From Janthinobacterium lividum (GTDB taxonomy: Bacteria; Pseudomonadota; Gammaproteobacteria; Burkholderiales; Burkholderiaceae_D), in the NCBI RefSeq assembly GCF_023509035.1, contig NZ_CP075583.1:2914001-2978000 (forward strand): a stretch of 64,000 nt of DNA, written 5' to 3'. Shown here piece after piece: positions 25,526 to 35,302 of this stretch. How positions within the stretch are numbered: position 1 is the stretch's first letter; every line of letters begins with the position of its first letter. Below the pieces are notes generated by a model that ran no database searches, was not told the DNA's origin, and saw only the letters and a program-made list of their open reading frames with translations. A program made the translations under genes and the position numbers.

Positions 25526-26377
25526 ATGGCAAACTTCCCCCGTCGTAGAGGCAAGAACGGCACCCCCGCAGTATCCAAAGCGTCCCGCTTCAGCAAATTC
25601 GTGCGCCAGCCGGTGACCGATGGCACTGGCAAGAAAACCTTGCGCCGCCGCGGCATTTATCTGTTGCCGAACGCCTTCACGACGGCAGCCCTGTTTTGCG
25701 GCTTCTACGCCATCGTCATGGCCATGAACCAGAAATTCGAACACGCGGCCTGGGCCATCTTTATCGCCATGATCCTCGACGGCCTCGATGGCCGCATTGC
25801 CCGCCTGACGAATACGCAGAGCGAATTCGGCGCCCAGTACGACAGCCTGTCCGACATGGTGTCGTTCGGCGCCGCGCCGGCGCTGGTGATCTATGAATGG
25901 TCGCTGCGCGGCATGGGTAAACTGGGCTGGCTGGCCGCCTTCGTGTATTGCGCTGGCGCCGCCTTGCGTCTGGCCCGCTTCAACACGAATATCGCCGTGG
26001 TCGACAAGCGCTTCTTCCAGGGCTTGCCCAGCCCGGCAGCGGCGGCCATGGTGGCCGGCTTCATCCTGCTGATGAACGACCTGGAGTTTGCCGGCAACCA
26101 GCTGGCCTGGGTGTCGTGGACGATCGCCCTGTTCTCGGGCCTGACCATGGTCACCAACGTGCCGTTCTACAGCTTCAAGGATGTGAATTTCCGCAAGTCC
26201 GTGCCCTTCATCGTGGTATTCCTGCTGGCACTGTTCTTCGCGCTCATATCCATCGACCCGCCGAAAGTGCTGTTCCCGATTTTCGTCGCCTATGGCCTGT
26301 CCGGCTACGCCGTGTTTTTCTGGCGCATGGCGAAGGGCAAGCCCGTCAGCATCATCCAGACCGACCACGAGCATTGA
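25526..26377 (+). CDS. pssA: CDP-diacylglycerol--serine O-phosphatidyltransferase
   Basis: An integral membrane enzyme of 283 residues. The CDP-alcohol phosphotransferase signature is complete: D-G-L-D-G-R-I-A-R with D-S-L-S-D ending the motif (D-x2-D-G-x2-A-R-x8-G-x3-D-x3-D). About seven hydrophobic segments follow a basic, soluble N-terminus. It makes phosphatidylserine from CDP-diacylglycerol and serine, the first step to phosphatidylethanolamine. Start 25526 (M-A-N-F-P-R-R) is favoured over an upstream ATG at 25472, which adds unrelated residues. A TATAAT at 25434-25439 may be its promoter. It lies 48 bases before leuA. Confidence 0.93.
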   Translation: MANFPRRRGKNGTPAVSKASRFSKFVRQPVTDGTGKKTLRRRGIYLLPNAFTTAALFCGFYAIVMAMNQKFEHAAWAIFIAMILDGLDGRIARLTNTQSEFGAQYDSLSDMVSFGAAPALVIYEWSLRGMGKLGWLAAFVYCAGAALRLARFNTNIAVVDKRFFQGLPSPAAAAMVAGFILLMNDLEFAGNQLAWVSWTIALFSGLTMVTNVPFYSFKDVNFRKSVPFIVVFLLALFFALISIDPPKVLFPIFVAYGLSGYAVFFWRMAKGKPVSIIQTDHEH

Positions 26378-26425
26378 TGCGCTGAGTCGGTAGCATCGCC
26401 AGTATTCAGCCAGCCAGGAGCAGCC

Positions 26426-27970
26426 ATGAACACCAGCAACCGACTCATCATTTTTGACACCACCTTGCGCGACGGCGAGCAATCGCCGGGCGCCTCCATG
26501 ACGCGCGAGGAAAAGCTGCGCATCGCCAAGCAACTCGAACGCATGAAGGTCGATGTGATCGAGGCGGGCTTCGCCGCTGCCTCGCAGGGCGACTTCGAGT
26601 CGATACGGGCGATTGCCGGCGCCGTGCGCGAATCCACCATCTGCTCGCTGTCGCGCGCCAACGACCGCGACATCGCCCGCGCCGCCGAAGCCCTGGCGCC
26701 AGCCGAGCGCAAGCGCATCCATACGTTTATTGCCACGTCGCCCCTGCACATGCAGATGAAGCTGCGCATGACGCCCGAGCAAGTGCTTACGCAGGCGCAA
26801 AACGCCGTGCGCTACGCGCGCCAGTTCACGGACGACATCGAATTCAGCCCCGAAGACGGCAGCCGCTCCGACGAGGATTTTTTGTGCCGCGTGCTGGAAG
26901 CCGTGATCGCCGAGGGCGCCACCACCATCAATTTCCCCGATACGGTGGGCTACGCTGTGCCTGAAATCTTTGGCAATACCATCAAGCGCTTGCGCGAACG
27001 CATACCGAACTCCGATAAAGCCATCTGGTCCGTGCATTGCCATAACGACCTGGGCCTGGCTGTCGCCAATTCCCTGGCCGGCGTCATGATAGGTGGCGCG
27101 CGGCAGATCGAATGCACGGTTAATGGACTCGGCGAGCGGGCCGGCAACACGGCGCTGGAGGAAGTGGTGATGGCGCTGCGCACGCGCGCCGCCTATTACA
27201 ACTTGACGGTGGGCATCGATACAACGCAAATCGTGGCCGCGTCAAAAATGGTGTCGCAAATTACGGGCTTTGCCGTGCAGCCGAACAAGGCCGTCGTCGG
27301 CGCGAATGCCTTTGCGCACGCGTCCGGCATCCACCAGGATGGCATATTGAAAGCGCGCGAGACGTATGAAATCATGCGCGCCGAAGATGTGGGCTGGACG
27401 GCCAACAAGATCGTGTTGGGAAAACTGTCGGGCCGCAATGCTTTCAAACAGCGGCTGCACGAGCTGGGCATCGCGCTCGACTCCGAGGCGGAAGTCAACG
27501 CCGCCTTCCTGCGCTTCAAGGAGCTGGCGGACCGGAAATCCGAGATTTTTGATGAAGACATCATGGCCCTCGTCAGTGAAGAACAGCAGGCGCAGGAGAG
27601 TGAGCACTACCGTTTCATTTCCTTGGCGCAGCAGTCGACGACGGGCGCCGTGCCGCATGCGCGCGTGGAATTTCTCGTCGGCGGCGTACAGCGCAGCTGC
27701 GAAGGGCAGGGCGATGGCCCCGTCGACGCCACAGTCAACGCCATCGAAAGCGCGGCCGCCAGCGGCGCGGAGCTGGTCTTGTTCTCCGTCAACGCCATCA
27801 GCACGGGCACACAGTCGCAGGGCGAAGTGACCATGCGCCTGTCGCGCGACGGGCGCATCGTCAACGGCGTGGGCGCCGACCCGGACATCATCGTCGCGTC
27901 GGCCAAGGCGTATTTGTCGGCGCTGAACAAGTTACATGCCAAGGACGAGCGCATCGACCCGCAGCCGTAG
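26426..27970 (+). CDS. leuA: 2-isopropylmalate synthase
   Basis: A protein of 514 residues. The TIM-barrel catalytic domain opens with [13 protein letters not shown] (metal and substrate residues). It continues with [12 protein letters not shown] and N-G-L-G-E-R-A-G-N. The C-terminal LeuA dimer domain (from about 390), which binds leucine for feedback inhibition, is present with T-V-N-A-I and G-x-G-x-D-P-D. It condenses acetyl-CoA with 2-oxoisovalerate, taking valine-pathway carbon from IlvIHC into leucine. AGGAG lies nine bases upstream. Length is normal for the leuA type 1 enzyme. A palindromic repeat begins five bases after its stop. Confidence 0.96.
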   Translation: MNTSNRLIIFDTTLRDGEQSPGASMTREEKLRIAKQLERMKVDVIEAGFAAASQGDFESIRAIAGAVRESTICSLSRANDRDIARAAEALAPAERKRIHTFIATSPLHMQMKLRMTPEQVLTQAQNAVRYARQFTDDIEFSPEDGSRSDEDFLCRVLEAVIAEGATTINFPDTVGYAVPEIFGNTIKRLRERIPNSDKAIWSVHCHNDLGLAVANSLAGVMIGGARQIECTVNGLGERAGNTALEEVVMALRTRAAYYNLTVGIDTTQIVAASKMVSQITGFAVQPNKAVVGANAFAHASGIHQDGILKARETYEIMRAEDVGWTANKIVLGKLSGRNAFKQRLHELGIALDSEAEVNAAFLRFKELADRKSEIFDEDIMALVSEEQQAQESEHYRFISLAQQSTTGAVPHARVEFLVGGVQRSCEGQGDGPVDATVNAIESAAASGAELVLFSVNAISTGTQSQGEVTMRLSRDGRIVNGVGADPDIIVASAKAYLSALNKLHAKDERIDPQP

Positions 27971-27974
27971 GGAG

Positions 27975-28094
27975 GACGCCTGATTAAACCTACTGCGCGT
28001 CGCGCTTTGCGGCCGGCGATGCTCACCGTGCTTCAGCACGGCTGCGCTTCTCGGCCGCAAATCACTGCCGCTCGCTACGGTTTTATCAGGCGTC
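27975..28094. repeat. palindromic interspersed repeat, copy 1
   Basis: A 120-base element with ends GACGCCTGATTAAACC (27975-27990) and GGTTTTATCAGGCGTC (28079-28094), inverted repeats that match at 15 of 16 positions. Nested inside are GCGGCCG (28009-28015) with CGGCCGC (28052-28058) and the hairpin CCGTGC-TTCA-GCACGG (28026-28041). A second copy lies at 35059-35191. It sits between leuA and the convergent lipoprotein gene, so it may also end transcription from both sides. It has no coding capacity and no transposase. Confidence 0.85.
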
Positions 28095-28111
28095 GTTGCG
28101 CCAGTAATATG

Positions 28112-28609
28112 TCACCAGAAAGACCGCCGCTCTTCCTTGTCCGGATCGGGGCCGTTCATCATCATGCGCACGATGCCGTCGTGGTCGAAGTGCACGTGCA
28201 TCATGGAATCCCATACGCCCGACTCCTTGTAGCGGTAAGACCAGACGGTGAGTTTCGGGATGGACAGATAGGATTTTTCCGTCGGGCGGCCCAGGGTGTG
28301 CAGCACGTCTTGCTGGGTCGACACGCCCACTTTGATGCGGGCAAAGCCCGGCGTGTCGAGCACTTGCTCGTAGGAAATCAACTTGTCGTCGGGGTCGAAG
28401 CGGGCCATGTAGGTGTACTGGCCGTACGGTCCCGTCGCGTATTCCAGTTCCGGGCCCGTGGGCAGTTGGTAGATGGCCGTCGGGCGGCCCAGGCGCGCTT
28501 CCACGGCGGCGCGCGGCTCGCCCGGCTGGGGAGGCGGGACGTTCCAGCTGGCGCAGCCGGCCAGTGCGGCAAACAGCAGCGGTGTTGCCAATTTGAGCAG
28601 TTTTTTCAT
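28112..28609 (-). CDS. small lipoprotein with BamE/SmpA-like repeats
   Basis: A protein of 165 residues. The signal sequence ends in a lipobox L-A-G-C, so Cys19 is the likely lipidated residue. The mature part has two similar blocks, each with G-x-P-x-A-x-x-x-x-L-G-R-P-T and an aromatic end (A-R-L-G-R-P-T-A-I-Y and H-T-L-G-R-P-T-E-K-S-Y), which resembles the SmpA/OmlA/BamE fold. It is probably held in the outer or inner membrane facing the periplasm. The C-terminus is charged (D-P-D-K-E-E-R-R). The role is unknown; the fold is inferred. GGAGG lies before the start on the minus strand. Confidence 0.8.
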   Translation of the reverse strand: MKKLLKLATPLLFAALAGCASWNVPPPQPGEPRAAVEARLGRPTAIYQLPTGPELEYATGPYGQYTYMARFDPDDKLISYEQVLDTPGFARIKVGVSTQQDVLHTLGRPTEKSYLSIPKLTVWSYRYKESGVWDSMMHVHFDHDGIVRMMMNGPDPDKEERRSFW

Positions 28610-28652
28610 GTTTGACCTCCTGAAATGCAGGAAAATCCTATCATGCGCCGAG

Positions 28653-28688
28653 AAAAGCCCGCACGACAGGATACAGGCGGGCTTTTTT
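28653..28688. terminator. bidirectional-type hairpin between divergent genes
   Basis: AAAAGCCCGC (28653-28662) pairs perfectly with GCGGGCTTTT (28677-28686), with T on both strands. By form it is a terminator, yet the flanking lipoprotein and rpsO genes point away from it. It may insulate the two promoters or stop transcription that reads through. Confidence 0.7.
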
Positions 28689-28709
28689 CCGATATACTTG
28701 CGCGTCTGG

Positions 28710-28738
28710 TTGGAAGCATAGGCCAGTATTTTAATAAT
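28710..28738 (+). promoter_or_regulatory. possible rpsO promoter
   Basis: TTGGAA (28710-28715) and AATAAT (28733-28738) are 17 bases apart, about 57 bases before the rpsO ATG. Four of six bases fit at -35 and five of six at -10. An alternative -10 (TATACT, 28693-28698) has no -35. Confidence 0.45.
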
Positions 28739-28794
28739 CGTAGTTCACGGTGGATAGGGTTCAGACTCTGTGCACCGCATGTGAAAGGTTTATC

Positions 28795-29064
28795 ATGACA
28801 GTAGAAAACATCAACAAAGCCGCTATCATCGCGGACAACGCACGTGGTCAAAACGACACCGGCTCCCCTGAAGTGCAAGTTGCACTGCTGACAGCTCGCA
28901 TCAACGAACTGAACGGCCACTTCAAAGCCCACTCGAAAGATCACCACTCCCGCCGCGGCCTGATCATGATGGTCAACCGTCGTAAGAGCCTGTTGTCCTA
29001 CCTGAAGGCTAAAGACGCTACCCGTTATCGCGACCTGATCGCTAAACTTGGTCTGCGCAAGTAA
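28795..29064 (+). CDS. rpsO: 30S ribosomal protein S15
   Basis: A protein of 89 residues with the S15 helical bundle and its rRNA-binding motifs: [11 protein letters not shown] and the final [10 protein letters not shown]. It binds the central domain of 16S rRNA early in 30S assembly and usually represses its own translation through its leader. AAAGG at 28784-28788 precedes ATG 28795; an upstream in-frame start at 28750 would add residues not found in S15. It is followed by a hairpin and then pnp, the conserved rpsO-pnp order. Confidence 0.97.
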   Translation: MTVENINKAAIIADNARGQNDTGSPEVQVALLTARINELNGHFKAHSKDHHSRRGLIMMVNRRKSLLSYLKAKDATRYRDLIAKLGLRK

Positions 29065-29090
29065 TTTTTGCCGTACAAGGTTTATACAGA

Positions 29091-29124
29091 AATGCCTGCG
29101 CCAGTTCGCTGACGCGGGCATTTT
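29091..29124 (+). terminator. hairpin after rpsO
   Basis: AATGCCTGCGCCAG (29091-29104) and CTGACGCGGGCATT (29109-29122) pair over 14 positions with one mismatch and one G-T pair, closed by a TTCG tetraloop, then TTGTCATTT. It partly ends rpsO transcription; some read-through into pnp would be expected, as in other bacteria. Confidence 0.75.
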
Positions 29125-29285
29125 GTCATTTGAATTCCGGATTTATATCTGTAAGTAAAGTATTCTCTTACCGATATCATGTTTTAAAAGTAAAGTAGTA
29201 AAGGCGGCAACGGTTTTTCCACCGCCTGTGGTGAGGTGAACGACAGCCCCTGAAAATCTGTCGGCAATTAGAAAAGGGATACCCC

Positions 29286-31403
29286 ATGTTTAACAAAGTT
29301 ACGAAAACCTTCCAGTACGGTCAACACCAAGTGACCCTGGAAACCGGCGAAATCGCACGTCAGGCATCCGGCGCAGTGCTGGTGTCGATCGAAGATACCG
29401 TCGTTCTGGCAACGGTAGTGGCACGCAAAGATGCCAAGCCAGGCCAGGATTTCTTCCCTTTGACGGTTGATTATGTTGAAAAAACCTATGCTGCCGGTAA
29501 AATCCCGGGCGGTTTTTTCAAGCGCGAAGGCCGTCCTTCCGAAAAAGAAACACTGACATCCCGTTTGATCGACCGTCCTATCCGTCCGCTGTTCCCGGAA
29601 GGCTACCTGAATGAAGTGCAAGTCATCATTCACGTGTTGTCGGTCAACCCTGAAATCGATCCGGACATCGCCGCCATGATCGGCGCCTCGGCTGCCCTGT
29701 GCGTATCGGGCGTGCCTTTCAGCGGTCCTATCGGCGCCGCGCGCGTCGGTTACGCCAACGGCCAGTACATCCTGAACCCAACCGTCCAGCAACTGAAAAC
29801 GTCGGAAATGGACCTGGTTGTCGCCGGTACCGAAACGGCCGTGCTGATGGTCGAATCGGAAGCGAAACAGCTGTCCGAAGAAATCATGCTGGGCGCCGTG
29901 GTCTTCGGCCACGAGCAGATGAAAGTCGTCATCGACGCGATTCACGACCTGGTGCGTGACGGCGGCAAGCCGGAAGTGGAATGGGCGCCTGCGCCGAAAA
30001 ACGAAGCACTGATCGCCCGCGTCGCGCATTTCGCCAACGCCAAGATCAATGACGCGTATCAAACCAAGGATAAGCAAGAGCGTACGGCCAAGCTGAAAGC
30101 GGCGACGTCGGAAGTGATCGCCGACCTGTCGGCTGAAGCGGCTGCTGCTGGCGGCGCCTCCATCGACAGCGCAGAAGTGAACAACATCCTGTTCGACATC
30201 GAAGCGAAAATCGTGCGTACGCAAATCCTGGACGGCGAGCCACGCATCGACGGCCGCGACACGCGCACCGTGCGTCCGATCTCGATCCGCACCAGCGTGC
30301 TGCCACGCACCCACGGTTCGGCCCTGTTCACGCGCGGCGAAACGCAAGCGCTGGTCGTCGCTACCCTGGGCACCGCCCGCGACAGCCAGAAGATCGATGC
30401 GCTGATGGGCGAGTTCACCGATTCGTTCATGCTGCATTACAACATGCCTCCGTTCGCCACCGGCGAAACGGGCCGCGTCGGTACGCCTAAACGCCGCGAA
30501 ATCGGCCATGGCCGCCTGGCCAAGCGCGCGCTGATCGCCGCCCTGCCAGCAGCTGAAGAGTTCAGCTACTCGGTGCGCCTGGTATCGGAAATCACGGAAT
30601 CGAACGGTTCCTCGTCGATGGCATCGGTGTGCGGCGGCTGCCTGGCACTGATGGACGCCGGCGTGCCGATGAAAGAACACGTGGCCGGTATCGCCATGGG
30701 CCTGATCAAGGAAGGCGGCAAGTTTGCCGTGTTGTCCGACATCCTGGGCGACGAAGATCACCTGGGCGACATGGACTTCAAGGTTGCCGGTACCCGCAAC
30801 GGTATCACGGCGCTGCAGATGGACATCAAGATCATGGGCATCACCAAGGAAATCATGCAAGTGGCACTGGCGCAAGCCAAGGAAGGCCGCGAGCACATCC
30901 TGGGCGAAATGCAAAAAGCCATGCCGCACGTCAAAACCGAACTGTCAGATTTCGCACCGCGTCTGATCACCATCAAGATCAACCCGGAAAAAATCCGTGA
31001 CGTAATCGGCAAGGGCGGCGCCGTAATTCGCGCGCTGACCGAAGAGACGGGCACCCAGATCGACATCAGCGACGAAGGCGTGGTCACCATCGCTTCCGTT
31101 GACGCTGCTGCCGGCCAGGAAGCCAAGCGCCGCATCGAAGAACTGACCGCTTCCGTCGAAGTGGGCAAGACCTACGAAGGCACCGTGCTGAAACTGCTGG
31201 ACTTCGGCGCTATCGTGCAAGTCATGCCAGGCAAGGACGGCTTGCTGCACATCAGCCAGATCGCCAACGAGCGCGTCAACGCCGTGGCCGACTACCTGAA
31301 AGAAGGCCAGCTGGTTCGCGTCAAAGTGCTGGAAACGGACGACCGCGGCCGCCTGAAGCTGTCGATGAAAGCTGCTGAAGGCAACGAAGCGCCAGCCGCT
31401 TAA
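29286..31403 (+). CDS. pnp: polyribonucleotide nucleotidyltransferase (PNPase)
   Basis: A protein of 705 residues with two RNase PH domains separated by an alpha-helical linker, then KH (about 552-615, [13 protein letters not shown]) and S1 (about 620-690, [13 protein letters not shown]) RNA-binding domains. It degrades RNA 3' to 5' by phosphorolysis and is part of the RNA degradosome. The start M-F-N-K-V-T-K-T-F is standard. The 221-base leader carries the rpsO terminator and a ten-base direct repeat AAGTAAAGTA (29153-29162 and 29188-29197), which may take part in the usual autoregulation by PNPase and RNase III; that role is inferred. Confidence 0.97.
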   Translation: MFNKVTKTFQYGQHQVTLETGEIARQASGAVLVSIEDTVVLATVVARKDAKPGQDFFPLTVDYVEKTYAAGKIPGGFFKREGRPSEKETLTSRLIDRPIRPLFPEGYLNEVQVIIHVLSVNPEIDPDIAAMIGASAALCVSGVPFSGPIGAARVGYANGQYILNPTVQQLKTSEMDLVVAGTETAVLMVESEAKQLSEEIMLGAVVFGHEQMKVVIDAIHDLVRDGGKPEVEWAPAPKNEALIARVAHFANAKINDAYQTKDKQERTAKLKAATSEVIADLSAEAAAAGGASIDSAEVNNILFDIEAKIVRTQILDGEPRIDGRDTRTVRPISIRTSVLPRTHGSALFTRGETQALVVATLGTARDSQKIDALMGEFTDSFMLHYNMPPFATGETGRVGTPKRREIGHGRLAKRALIAALPAAEEFSYSVRLVSEITESNGSSSMASVCGGCLALMDAGVPMKEHVAGIAMGLIKEGGKFAVLSDILGDEDHLGDMDFKVAGTRNGITALQMDIKIMGITKEIMQVALAQAKEGREHILGEMQKAMPHVKTELSDFAPRLITIKINPEKIRDVIGKGGAVIRALTEETGTQIDISDEGVVTIASVDAAAGQEAKRRIEELTASVEVGKTYEGTVLKLLDFGAIVQVMPGKDGLLHISQIANERVNAVADYLKEGQLVRVKVLETDDRGRLKLSMKAAEGNEAPAA

Positions 31404-31435
31404 GTTAGTCTGAGTGCGGCTTCGGCCGCATGCTC

Positions 31436-31471
31436 AAAAACCGCCAGCGCGCAAGCCCTGGCGGTTTTTTT
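31436..31471 (+). terminator. Rho-independent terminator after pnp
   Basis: AAAAACCGCCAG (31436-31447) pairs perfectly with CTGGCGGTTTTT (31458-31469) around a ten-base loop, followed by T to 31471. A smaller GCGGC-TTC-GGCCGC hairpin lies just before it. Confidence 0.92.
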
Positions 31472-31618
31472 ATGCGCCGCGTTTGCGCTGCATCGAAAGC
31501 GAGCGCTGGCCTGCGCGCCTGTCTGCGCCGGCCTTGATGCAGCTCGCATCGGCCTGTTTTGCTCCTTGTAGATTTGGGATGGATATTCCCCTGAACGAGT
31601 CTTCCAAGGAGATGCAGC

Positions 31619-32314
31619 ATGCGCACATTCTGCGGGCTGGCCGCCGCCTTTCTGCTTGCCGTCGCGCCCGGTGTCCGGGCGCAGCTGGACAACGCACCCA
31701 TGCCGGTGCCGCTGCCCATTCCCATCGCCGCCGCGTCCGCGGCCATGCCGGCGCAAGACATCGACGCCCTGCGCGTCGTGCATGCGCGCGAAATCAATGA
31801 CCTCAGCACCTTCAAGACGGCGGGTTTGCAGCGCGAAGCGATCGATCCCTATCTCGATAGCGGGGCAGGGCAGCAGTTCCTGCGCGAACTGAGCGCCGCC
31901 GATCCTGCTGCGCCGGCCGAGACGATTTACGCGCGGGCAGTCGAACAGCTTGCTTCCGGCAGTACCTTGCCCGACCTGCAAGCCATGTCGGCCGCGCTGG
32001 TGAAGATCGTGCCGCGTGGCCAGAATGTATCGCCGTACTCGCCATATTTCACCACCGGCGCGCAATTGCAGCTGGCGTCGGGTCGCTGCGCCAGCCTGGC
32101 CGACTGTTTTGGCTTGCCCTTGAAGAGCGAGGCACCGCTGTATGATGTGTATCAGATCATGCCCAAGGGCACCGTCAACGTGTTCGTCAGCCAGGTGGCG
32201 CCGACGGAAGAGCTGGGCGGGCTGGTGAGGCGCCGTGGCGGTGCGCAGCAATATCTGCTACCCAACCGTAGCTTATGGTCGGTCCCCGTGCTGATCGGCA
32301 CGATCAAGAATTGA
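31619..32314 (+). CDS. exported protein of unknown function
   Basis: A protein of 231 residues with a signal peptide cleaved near V-R-A-Q (about residue 22). A short proline-rich stretch (P-M-P-V-P-L-P-I-P-I) follows, then a mostly helical domain and a C-terminal half with Y-D-V-Y-Q-I-M-P-K-G-T-V-N-V-F-V. Two cysteines (R-C-A-S-L-A-D-C) could form a disulfide in the periplasm. GGAG lies nearby upstream of ATG 31619. I do not recognise a family. The next small gene starts within ten bases, so they probably form a two-gene unit. Confidence 0.7.
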   Translation: MRTFCGLAAAFLLAVAPGVRAQLDNAPMPVPLPIPIAAASAAMPAQDIDALRVVHAREINDLSTFKTAGLQREAIDPYLDSGAGQQFLRELSAADPAAPAETIYARAVEQLASGSTLPDLQAMSAALVKIVPRGQNVSPYSPYFTTGAQLQLASGRCASLADCFGLPLKSEAPLYDVYQIMPKGTVNVFVSQVAPTEELGGLVRRRGGAQQYLLPNRSLWSVPVLIGTIKN

Positions 32315-32323
32315 GGAGAGATG

Positions 32324-32620
32324 ATGGAGCAACAGCGTTTGCAAGCCCATGCCGCCGAACTGGAACAATGGCTGGCCCGACTGGCACCCGTGGACGCTGA
32401 GGTGGCCGACTTGCGCAGCGCGCTGGGGCCACTGCTGGCGCAGGCGGCCGCCGGCGCCATGGCCGTGCCGTTGCCGTGGGGTGATATCCCGGGTGGGCGG
32501 TACTTTAGCGAGGGCCGCTTGCGCCGCTACCCTGAGCTGGAGCAGGCATTTGCCCGCTTCCGCATCGAGGCGACGGGCGGCGAATCGCCGGCCTTGCGCA
32601 AGCTGCGCGGCGAGACGTAG
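32324..32620 (+). CDS. small soluble helical protein, unknown function
   Basis: A protein of 98 residues. A leucine- and alanine-rich N-terminal half (Q-R-L-Q-A-H-A-A-E-L-E-Q-W-L-A-R-L) looks like a helical hairpin. The middle has a short P-L-P-W-G-D-I-P-G-G-R-Y-F loop and the end is basic. No signal peptide is seen. GAGGAG at 32313-32318 overlaps the stop of the previous gene. It favours ATG 32324, although ATG 32321 in the same frame is only two bases from it. Coupled translation with the exported protein upstream is likely. Family not recognised. Confidence 0.6.
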   Translation: MEQQRLQAHAAELEQWLARLAPVDAEVADLRSALGPLLAQAAAGAMAVPLPWGDIPGGRYFSEGRLRRYPELEQAFARFRIEATGGESPALRKLRGET

Positions 32621-32742
32621 TTAATATATGGTATCAATTGTTGTTTATGGGTAATTGAGAGTCGGTATTGCTTGACGACAAAATCTTATTCATCGACCAT
32701 GGCGCATCCCTCCCGATTTTCTCTTTTTTTATTGGATGCACC

Positions 32743-34689
32743 ATGTTGTCCTCCCTTAAGGCGCGGCTGATCGCCATCGCCGTTTCCATCGTCGTGCTGG
32801 CCATGCTGGCCGTCGCCATTGCCAATTTCTTCACTACGCGCTCAAGCACCCTGGCGGCGCTCGACACGCAGATGCTGCAGTTGTCGCACAGCCATGCGCA
32901 GGCCATCGCCGAATGGCTGCGTTCCAAGCAAGCCGTCGTGGCTTCGCTCAAGCAGGGCGCCACAGCGGCCGATCCGTTGCCGGCCCTGAAGGCGGCCCAG
33001 CAGGCGGGCACCTTTGACATGGCGTATATCGGCTTTGCCGACAAGCACGCCATTTTTTCGCAAGAGCGCAAGCGCGCCGCCGACTACGATCCCACGGCGC
33101 GTCCCTGGTACAAGCTGGCCTCCGAAGCGGGCGGCCCCGTCATCACGGCACCGTATATCGGCGCCAGCACGGGCAAGCTGGTGGTGACGTTTGCCGAGCC
33201 GCTGGGCGGCAAGGGCAGCGTGACAAGCGTGATGGCGGCCGATGTGATGATGGATGCCGTGGTGCAAAACGTCGCCTCGATCAAGCCAACGGCGTCCAGC
33301 TACGCCTTCCTCGTCGATGGCGGCGGCAAGATCATCGCCCACCCGGACGGTAAGCTGACCCTGAAACCGCTGGCCGAGCTGGACCCGGGCTTGAGCGCGC
33401 AGGCGCTGGCCGAAATCGAAAAGAGCGGCGATGGCGCCGCCATTCGCCTCGGCGAACGTAACGGCATCTTGCATGTGAGTAAAGTGCCGGGCAGCGACTG
33501 GCTGCTGGCGACCGTGCTCGACCGCGCAGAAGCGACGCAGGCCCTGAGCTCCATGCTGCGCGCCTCGGCCCTGACGGCCTTGCTGGTGCTGGTCCTGGCC
33601 GCCACGGTATTGAGCGCGCTGGTGGCGCGCGCCTTGCGCCGCCTGGGGCTGGTGCGCGATGCGATGGAAGCGATCGCCACGGGCGACGGCGACTTGACCA
33701 GCCGCCTCGACGCGCAAGGTTCGGACGAGCTGGCGCAGATTGCCAAGGCGTTCAATTTGTTCGTCGAAAAGATCGCCACCGTACTGGTGCAGATCCGCAG
33801 CATCAGCACCCTGGTGCGCAGCGAATCAGCCGATATTGCCGCAGGAAACGCCGACCTGTCGTCACGCACGGAAGCGCAGGCGGGCGCGCTGGAAGAAACA
33901 GCCAGTTCGATGGATGAGCTGACCTCGACCGTCAAGCAGAATGCGGAAAACGCCCACGCAGCCAACGAGCTGGCCGTGTCCGCCTCGGAAGTGGCAGCCA
34001 AGGGCGGCCGCGTGGTGCAACAGGTGGTGGGCACCATGGCAGGCATCCAGGAAAGCTCGCGCAAGATCGTCGACATCATCGGCGTGATCGACGGCATCGC
34101 CTTCCAGACGAATATCCTGGCCCTGAACGCGGCCGTTGAGGCGGCACGCGCGGGCGAGCAGGGCAGGGGCTTTGCCGTGGTGGCATCTGAAGTGCGCAAC
34201 CTGGCGCAAAGGTCTGCTGGCGCGGCCAAGGAAATCAAGGAATTGATCGGCGACTCGGTGGAAAAGGTGGATGCGGGCGGCCGCCTCGTCGATGAAGCGG
34301 GCCAGACCATGGACCAGGTGGTGGCGTCGGTGCAGCAATTGACGGCCATCATGAGCGAGATCACGGTGGCCAGCCGCGAACAGAGCGCCGGCATCGGCGA
34401 GATCAATACGGCCGTCACGCACATGGATACCATGACGCAGCAAAACGCGGCCCTCGTCGAGCAAGCCGCCGCTGCCGCGGAAAGCCTGCAGGAGCAGGCC
34501 GTGGACCTGGCGCAAGCTGTCGGCATGTTCCGCCTGGGCGATGCGGGCCCTGCCGTGGCACCTGCGCCCGTGACGCGCCTCAAGGCCAGGCCAGCCGCTC
34601 CTGCACCGCACGCGCCAGCTCGCGCACTGTCGCCGGCCAAGCACGTCAAGGCAGCCAAGTCGGGCGCCGACGAGTGGGAAGAGTTTTAA
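32743..34689 (+). CDS. methyl-accepting chemotaxis protein with dCache sensor
   Basis: A protein of 648 residues. Membrane segment at about 8-32; a periplasmic double-Cache sensor with A-R-P-W-Y-K-L-A and D-P-x-S/T blocks (about 33-275); second membrane segment near 280-300; HAMP; then the signalling coiled coil with the invariant hairpin [22 protein letters not shown]. The protein ends in an E-W-E-E-F pentapeptide after a proline/alanine-rich linker, like the tether that CheR and CheB bind. It senses a small molecule outside the cell and controls CheA. The dCache type often binds amino acids or organic acids; the ligand here is unknown. Start 32743 is favoured because the membrane segment begins right after it. 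Confidence 0.93.
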   Translation: MLSSLKARLIAIAVSIVVLAMLAVAIANFFTTRSSTLAALDTQMLQLSHSHAQAIAEWLRSKQAVVASLKQGATAADPLPALKAAQQAGTFDMAYIGFADKHAIFSQERKRAADYDPTARPWYKLASEAGGPVITAPYIGASTGKLVVTFAEPLGGKGSVTSVMAADVMMDAVVQNVASIKPTASSYAFLVDGGGKIIAHPDGKLTLKPLAELDPGLSAQALAEIEKSGDGAAIRLGERNGILHVSKVPGSDWLLATVLDRAEATQALSSMLRASALTALLVLVLAATVLSALVARALRRLGLVRDAMEAIATGDGDLTSRLDAQGSDELAQIAKAFNLFVEKIATVLVQIRSISTLVRSESADIAAGNADLSSRTEAQAGALEETASSMDELTSTVKQNAENAHAANELAVSASEVAAKGGRVVQQVVGTMAGIQESSRKIVDIIGVIDGIAFQTNILALNAAVEAARAGEQGRGFAVVASEVRNLAQRSAGAAKEIKELIGDSVEKVDAGGRLVDEAGQTMDQVVASVQQLTAIMSEITVASREQSAGIGEINTAVTHMDTMTQQNAALVEQAAAAAESLQEQAVDLAQAVGMFRLGDAGPAVAPAPVTRLKARPAAPAPHAPARALSPAKHVKAAKSGADEWEEF

Positions 34690-34848
34690 GCGCAGCAGTC
34701 GCGACGCTTATCGGCACGTTCATCCGCGTTTTTGTCAGGCCAGCCTGCCAAAAGCGCAGTTCGTCGCAATCGGCGTGTCTGCTGGGGGCAGTATGGTTAT
34801 AGTGACACCATACCGCAAGCCCACTGCCAGACACCCGAGGAGATTCAA

Positions 34849-35058
34849 ATGAACGTCGCTAAAAACATGGAAATCATTGCCGTCGCCGCCGTCATCCTGC
34901 TCAGCGCCAGCTGCTACGCCACCGCCCCGGCCGCTCCGGCCCTGCAAGTGGCCAGTTCCACGGCCACCCTGGCCGCGCCAGCGAACAAGGCGGCCATGCA
35001 AGTGGTGGTGGTCAAGGCCAAGCGCCTGAGCGCCGCAGAAAAAGCCCGTTTCGCATAA
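34849..35058 (+). CDS. small exported protein, unknown function
   Basis: A protein of 69 residues with a clear signal peptide (hydrophobic I-I-A-V-A-A-V-I-L-L-S-A-S-C, with a cysteine placed like a lipobox but without the usual L-x-G/A-C). The mature part is alanine-, valine- and lysine-rich (V-V-V-V-K-A-K-R-L-S-A-A-E-K-A-R-F-A). GAGGAG at 34837-34842 lies seven bases before the ATG, a strong ribosome site that supports a real gene. No family is recognised. The palindromic repeat begins at the base after its stop. Confidence 0.6.
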   Translation: MNVAKNMEIIAVAAVILLSASCYATAPAAPALQVASSTATLAAPANKAAMQVVVVKAKRLSAAEKARFA

Positions 35059-35191
35059 GACACCTATCAAAACCTACTGCGCGTCGCGGGTCGCGGCTTC
35101 CGATGCTCACTGTGCATTCGCACAGTTCCGCTTCTCGGGCCAACGGGGGCGCCGAGCCTCACTGCCGCTCGCTACGGTTTTGTCAGGCGTC
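35059..35191. repeat. palindromic interspersed repeat, copy 2
   Basis: A 133-base relative of the element at 27975-28094. The ends GACACCTATCAAAACC (35059-35074) and GGTTTTGTCAGGCGTC (35176-35191) are inverted repeats that match at 13 of 16 positions. Shared internal words include CCTACTGCGCGTCGCG, CGATGCTCAC and CACTGCCGCTCGCTACGG. The central hairpin is ACTGTGC-ATTC-GCACAGT (35109-35126); relative to copy 1 a C-G pair has become T-A on both arms. About 13 extra bases lie in the right half. Confidence 0.85.
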
Positions 35192-35302
35192 AAAGTCATT
35201 GTCAGCAATTTTCGGCGCTGCTACAGTGGTGCTGCGCGAGCAATGCAGGCGCCCCAGGCGGGCGCCCAGACAGATAAAAACAAGATACCGAGGATGCATT
35301 AC

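Noticed and set aside
29153..29197. Direct repeat AAGTAAAGTA twice in the pnp leader
   Set aside because: Two ten-base copies in an AT-rich leader may be chance; no paired structure with them was found.
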